NCBI GenBank assembly: GCA_035627675.1
Contig: DASPLH010000123.1
Coordinates: 1 to 15,339, forward strand
Direction of reading: 5' to 3'
Length of the DNA: 15,339 nt
DNA from: DASPLH01 sp035627675
GTDB taxonomy: Bacteria > Acidobacteriota > Terriglobia > Terriglobales > Acidobacteriaceae
Each line of letters opens with the position of its first letter. Position 1 is the first letter of the stretch. Both the position numbers and the translations under genes were made by a program. A model generated the notes under the pieces. The model made no database searches. It was given only the letters and a program-made list of their open reading frames with translations, and had not been told where the DNA came from. This document shows, in pieces, positions 12,827-15,339 of the stretch.

Positions 12827-13146
12827 TGGCCGACCATCGCGTTCTGTTCGAGCATGACCCGGAGATCGGCCGCACGGTCTGGCTGATCTTCAACGAGTGG
12901 GGCCGCATCGTCGGCGCCCATGTCGAGCAGGAAGTTGACGACATTCTCGATGCCAATGCGCAGGAAGAAGCAGCCACGCATGGCGTCCGGTTCGGCGACT
13001 ACAACCGCATCGCCTCCGTGCCCGTGACCTTCTTCGAGAAGGCAGGGCTGGGAGAGGCCATCGATGCCGGCGACAGGCGCTATCTCTCCAAGGTTCTCAA
13101 TGACGCGGACCATCGCCGGTTCCGCACGTCGCGAGGGCGCGTCTGA
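12826..13146 (+). CDS. Head-tail region protein of unknown function, 106 aa
   Basis: I chose the ATG at 12826, within a TGATG overlap, because an upstream in-frame reading from 12691 is only a shadow of the previous gene. The N-terminal half (VLFEHDPEIGRTVWLIFNEWGRIVGAHVEQEVDDILD) is mixed alpha/beta. The end has the recurring podoviral pattern RYLSKVLNDADHRRFRTSRGRV (85-106), which I recall from similar operons but cannot name. It is set between the small HeH-like gene and the adaptor, with overlaps on both sides, so it is most likely part of head completion or tail attachment. Confidence 0.75.
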   Translation: MADHRVLFEHDPEIGRTVWLIFNEWGRIVGAHVEQEVDDILDANAQEEAATHGVRFGDYNRIASVPVTFFEKAGLGEAIDAGDRRYLSKVLNDADHRRFRTSRGRV

Positions 13147-13805
13147 TGACGATCACGACCAGCGGCCCGATCGAGACCGGCTCGACCGCCACCACTTACA
13201 GCGAGCTGCAGCAGCAGGTCTCCGACTTCCTCGCGCGCTCCGACCTCGCCGACTTCATCCCGACCTTCATCAACATGGCGGAGGACTGGTTCAACTACGG
13301 GACCGACGACATGGCGCCGTTGCGGGTGCGCGAGATGGAAGAGGTCGAGGAGCTGGAGCCGACAAGCGGCGCCTGTGACGTGCCGGACGACTTCCTCCAG
13401 CACATCCGCGCCGTCGAGGTCGGTTCGATCCGCCGCGTTTTGAGCTACATCACGCCGGACCAGGCAGAGTTTCGCCATGCGACGCGCGATGGCGGAATCC
13501 CGGTGGATTTCACCATCGTCGGCAGCAGCCTCTACATGTTCCCGCTGTCGTCCAACGACATCGAACTGACCTACTACGCCAAGATTCCGCAGCTCGTCAC
13601 GGCTGAAACCAACTGGCTGCTGCAAAAGGCGCCGACGCTCTATCTCCGGGCGACACTTGCGGTCGCTGCCGACTTCATCAAGGACAACGAGGAAGCGGCC
13701 AAGAACCTCATGCTCACCAAGGCGTTGATGGCCGGGCTGAACCGCTCCGACATGATCGGTCGCTATGCGCGGGCGGGATACACCGGGCAGGGCTACTGGC
13801 CGTGA
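13146..13805 (+). CDS. Head-to-tail adaptor protein (SU10/P22 gp4-like role)
   Basis: A 219-aa protein started by ATG in a TGATG overlap. The N-terminal helices (SELQQQVSDFLARSDLADFIPTFINMAEDWFNY, 19-51) match the common phage adaptor opening, in which an acidic-hydrophobic helix is followed by a Leu-x-x-x-Ile-Pro-x-Phe-Ile turn. A beta segment (GACDVPDDFLQHIRAVEV) comes next, then SLYMFPLSSNDIELTYYAKIPQL. A final helical region (LRATLAVAADFIKDNEEAAKNLMLTKALMAGLNRSD) completes the family pattern. It should form a ring below the portal and connect it to the tail nozzle. The next gene starts inside its stop as GTGA, and that gene is the expected partner, a gp10-like nozzle. Confidence 0.82.
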   Translation: MTITTSGPIETGSTATTYSELQQQVSDFLARSDLADFIPTFINMAEDWFNYGTDDMAPLRVREMEEVEELEPTSGACDVPDDFLQHIRAVEVGSIRRVLSYITPDQAEFRHATRDGGIPVDFTIVGSSLYMFPLSSNDIELTYYAKIPQLVTAETNWLLQKAPTLYLRATLAVAADFIKDNEEAAKNLMLTKALMAGLNRSDMIGRYARAGYTGQGYWP

Positions 13806-15256
13806 TCCCGATCGGCAAGTTCGAACCAGACCGCATGAAATACGCGGCGGGCGTCTCCGTCAACGTCGTAAATGCCGTGCCGATCGCGGACGGCTGGGGG
13901 CCGATGCCGGACGTGACGCCCTTCACCGATGCTCTGCCTGCCGCATGTCAGGGAGCCTGCTACGTCAGGACATCGACCGGCGCGCACCGCATGTTCGCCG
14001 GAACGACCACGAAGCTCTACGAGTACAATTCCAGCACCAACGCATGGGATGACGTTTCGCGGGCCTCCGGTGGCAACTATGCCCTGCCGTCTGCCGACAA
14101 ATGGTGGTTCGTCGCCTTCGGAACCCGGCTCATTGCCGGCAACCTGGCGGACGATATCCAGTACATCGACATTGACGCGGGAACCGAGTTCGCGGCGCTC
14201 GCCGGCTCTCCCCCGAAGGCGCGCTATGGCTGGGTGGCGGGTGCTCAACTCGTGCTCGGGCACCTTGCGACATTCCCCAACCGCATCATGACCTCGGGCA
14301 TCGGAGACCCGACCTATTGGACTGCCGGACGGCGAGGCTGCGACTTCCAAGACTTCCAGGACGGCGAGGAGGTTGTCGGCGGGGTAGGCTCGCAGGGCGG
14401 CTCTGTCATCTTCCAGAAAAGCCGCATCCGGTCAATGAGCCTGCTGTCCGGCGACGTTCCGTTCAGGACGGACATCCTCAATCCGGCAAGGGGCGTGGCA
14501 GCACCGCTTTCCATCGCCAACATCGGGCCGGGGCAGTTCGTCTATCTGTCGGCGGACGGGTTCTTCATGAACGTGGAGGGCCGCGCCATCGGCCTCGAGC
14601 GGGTGGACAGGTGGTTTGCCCAGCAGATCGACCGCTCGAAGATCGCAGAGGTGAGGGCGCTTGTCGATCCCTACGCGAAAATCGTCTGGTTCAAGGCTGA
14701 ACGGCCTTCCGGGTCGAAGTTCCTTCTCGGCTACTGCTGGCCGCTGGATCGCTGGTGCTATTCCGACGCCAACGTTCAGGAAATGGCCTCGATGGTGACG
14801 GTCGGCATGACCATCGACGGCATGGCCGACTACTGGTCCACGATAGACGAGATTTCCGAGACTTACGACAGCCAGTTGTTCACGGGCGGCGTGCCGTCCT
14901 TCGCGGTGTTCAACTCGGATAACGAGATGTGCTATGTGTCGGGGTCCCCCCGCGCCGCGACACTGGTGACGCCGGACACGCAACTGACGCCGGGTGCGCG
15001 GACGTGGCTTTCCAAGGCGCGATTGGTAACCGACGCACCAACGTTCACCATGCGGGCGATCACCTCCGCCTATCATGGCGACACGCGCACCGAGGGTAGT
15101 GCGGTTTCCCCCTATTCGGCAACGGGCATCTGCCATTTCCGGTCATCCGGGCTGATGCACGCTTTCAAGGCGGAGATTCCGGCCGGCACGTCATGGACGC
15201 ATGTGACGGGGGTGGATTTCCCGGACGGCGGGTTCAGGAAGGAAGGACAGCGCTGA
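13802..15256 (+). CDS. Tail nozzle / packaged-DNA stabilisation protein, P22 gp10-like
   Basis: A 484-aa protein started by GTG in a GTGA overlap with the adaptor gene. P22 gp10 is 472 aa. Its repeated beta blades include MFAGTTTKLYEYN (63-75), then WWFVAFGTRLIAGNLADDIQYIDI, then WVAGAQLVLGHLATFPNRIMTSGIGDPTYW and SVIFQKSRIRSM, the pattern of the gp10-type propeller in the short-tail nozzle. It also carries LSADGFFMNVEGRAIG and IVWFKAERPSG-type strands. It closes the portal channel after packaging and continues the tail below the adaptor. No enzymatic motif is visible. The next gene starts one base after its stop. Confidence 0.85.
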   Translation: MIPIGKFEPDRMKYAAGVSVNVVNAVPIADGWGPMPDVTPFTDALPAACQGACYVRTSTGAHRMFAGTTTKLYEYNSSTNAWDDVSRASGGNYALPSADKWWFVAFGTRLIAGNLADDIQYIDIDAGTEFAALAGSPPKARYGWVAGAQLVLGHLATFPNRIMTSGIGDPTYWTAGRRGCDFQDFQDGEEVVGGVGSQGGSVIFQKSRIRSMSLLSGDVPFRTDILNPARGVAAPLSIANIGPGQFVYLSADGFFMNVEGRAIGLERVDRWFAQQIDRSKIAEVRALVDPYAKIVWFKAERPSGSKFLLGYCWPLDRWCYSDANVQEMASMVTVGMTIDGMADYWSTIDEISETYDSQLFTGGVPSFAVFNSDNEMCYVSGSPRAATLVTPDTQLTPGARTWLSKARLVTDAPTFTMRAITSAYHGDTRTEGSAVSPYSATGICHFRSSGLMHAFKAEIPAGTSWTHVTGVDFPDGGFRKEGQR

Positions 15257-15257
15257 T

Positions 15258-15339
15258 ATGGCGATTGTTCCGCACCCCATGACCTTCGACAAAGAGCCAT
15301 CCAAAGGCGCCAATGAACCGCTCATAGGTGAACCGCGCG
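15258..15339 (+). CDS. Start of a further structural gene (truncated by window end)
   Basis: The ATG at 15258 follows the nozzle gene stop by one base, and the frame stays open for 27 codons to the window edge (opening MAIVPHPMTFDKEPSKGANEP). It continues the structural operon. The product cannot be identified from this much sequence. Confidence 0.55.
   Translation, partial: MAIVPHPMTFDKEPSKGANEPLIGEPR

Overview
This window is part of a tailed-phage genome (free phage or prophage) with a short-tail, P22/SU10-like virion module. All genes read on the + strand, are tightly packed, and are often joined by ATGA, GTGA or TGATG stop/start overlaps. GC content is high (about 60% by eye). The one good promoter has a CTTGACA -35 with a TATC-type -10, and together with the protein styles this suggests an alphaproteobacterial, possibly rhizobial-type, host. 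The host is an inference. No integrase, lysis gene, tRNA or CRISPR is visible.

Layout. (1) 83-1326: a beta-class DNA methyltransferase followed by a DUF1064-type PD-(D/E)XK nuclease. (2) 1323-2688: a replication-initiator-like gene, then a gene in the helicase-loader position. The initiator gene carries GTGACG iteron-like repeats, a 16-bp palindrome and an AGATAC hexamer array, which together look like an internal origin of the lambda-O type. (3) 2685-3723: small genes, including two HTH proteins, an 86-aa helical protein and a 41-aa membrane protein. (4) 3749-4129: a Tat-signal protein with a miniature beta-helix-like opening. It is flanked by 14-bp direct repeats that also carry the Shine-Dalgarno sequences, so it looks like a moron cassette. 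(5) 4144-4821: a 225-aa protein with an HTH-like C-terminus, followed in the largest gene-free gap (4822-4928) by a promoter and then immediately by a strong intrinsic-terminator hairpin.

(6) 4929-15339: the structural operon. In order it holds a LamG/ConA-like protein with an SPLR-repeat N-terminus, a small beta protein, terminase small and large subunits, a P22-type portal with a hendecad-repeat tail, a small helical protein, an acidic scaffold, a DUF5309/SU10-type major capsid protein, a probable decoration protein, an intrinsic terminator, two small head-tail genes, a head-tail adaptor, a P22 gp10-like tail nozzle/DNA-stabilisation protein, and the first 27 codons of another gene.

How it may work together. 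The order (initiator with internal ori, loader-position gene, small accessory genes, HTH-type protein, promoter plus terminator, morphogenesis genes) parallels the lambdoid O-P-nin-Q-pR'-tR' layout. The most interesting hypothesis is that the 225-aa protein is an unrecognised late regulator or antiterminator acting at the adjacent promoter/terminator unit. The Tat-exported moron-like gene and the candidate origin are the other two points most worth following.
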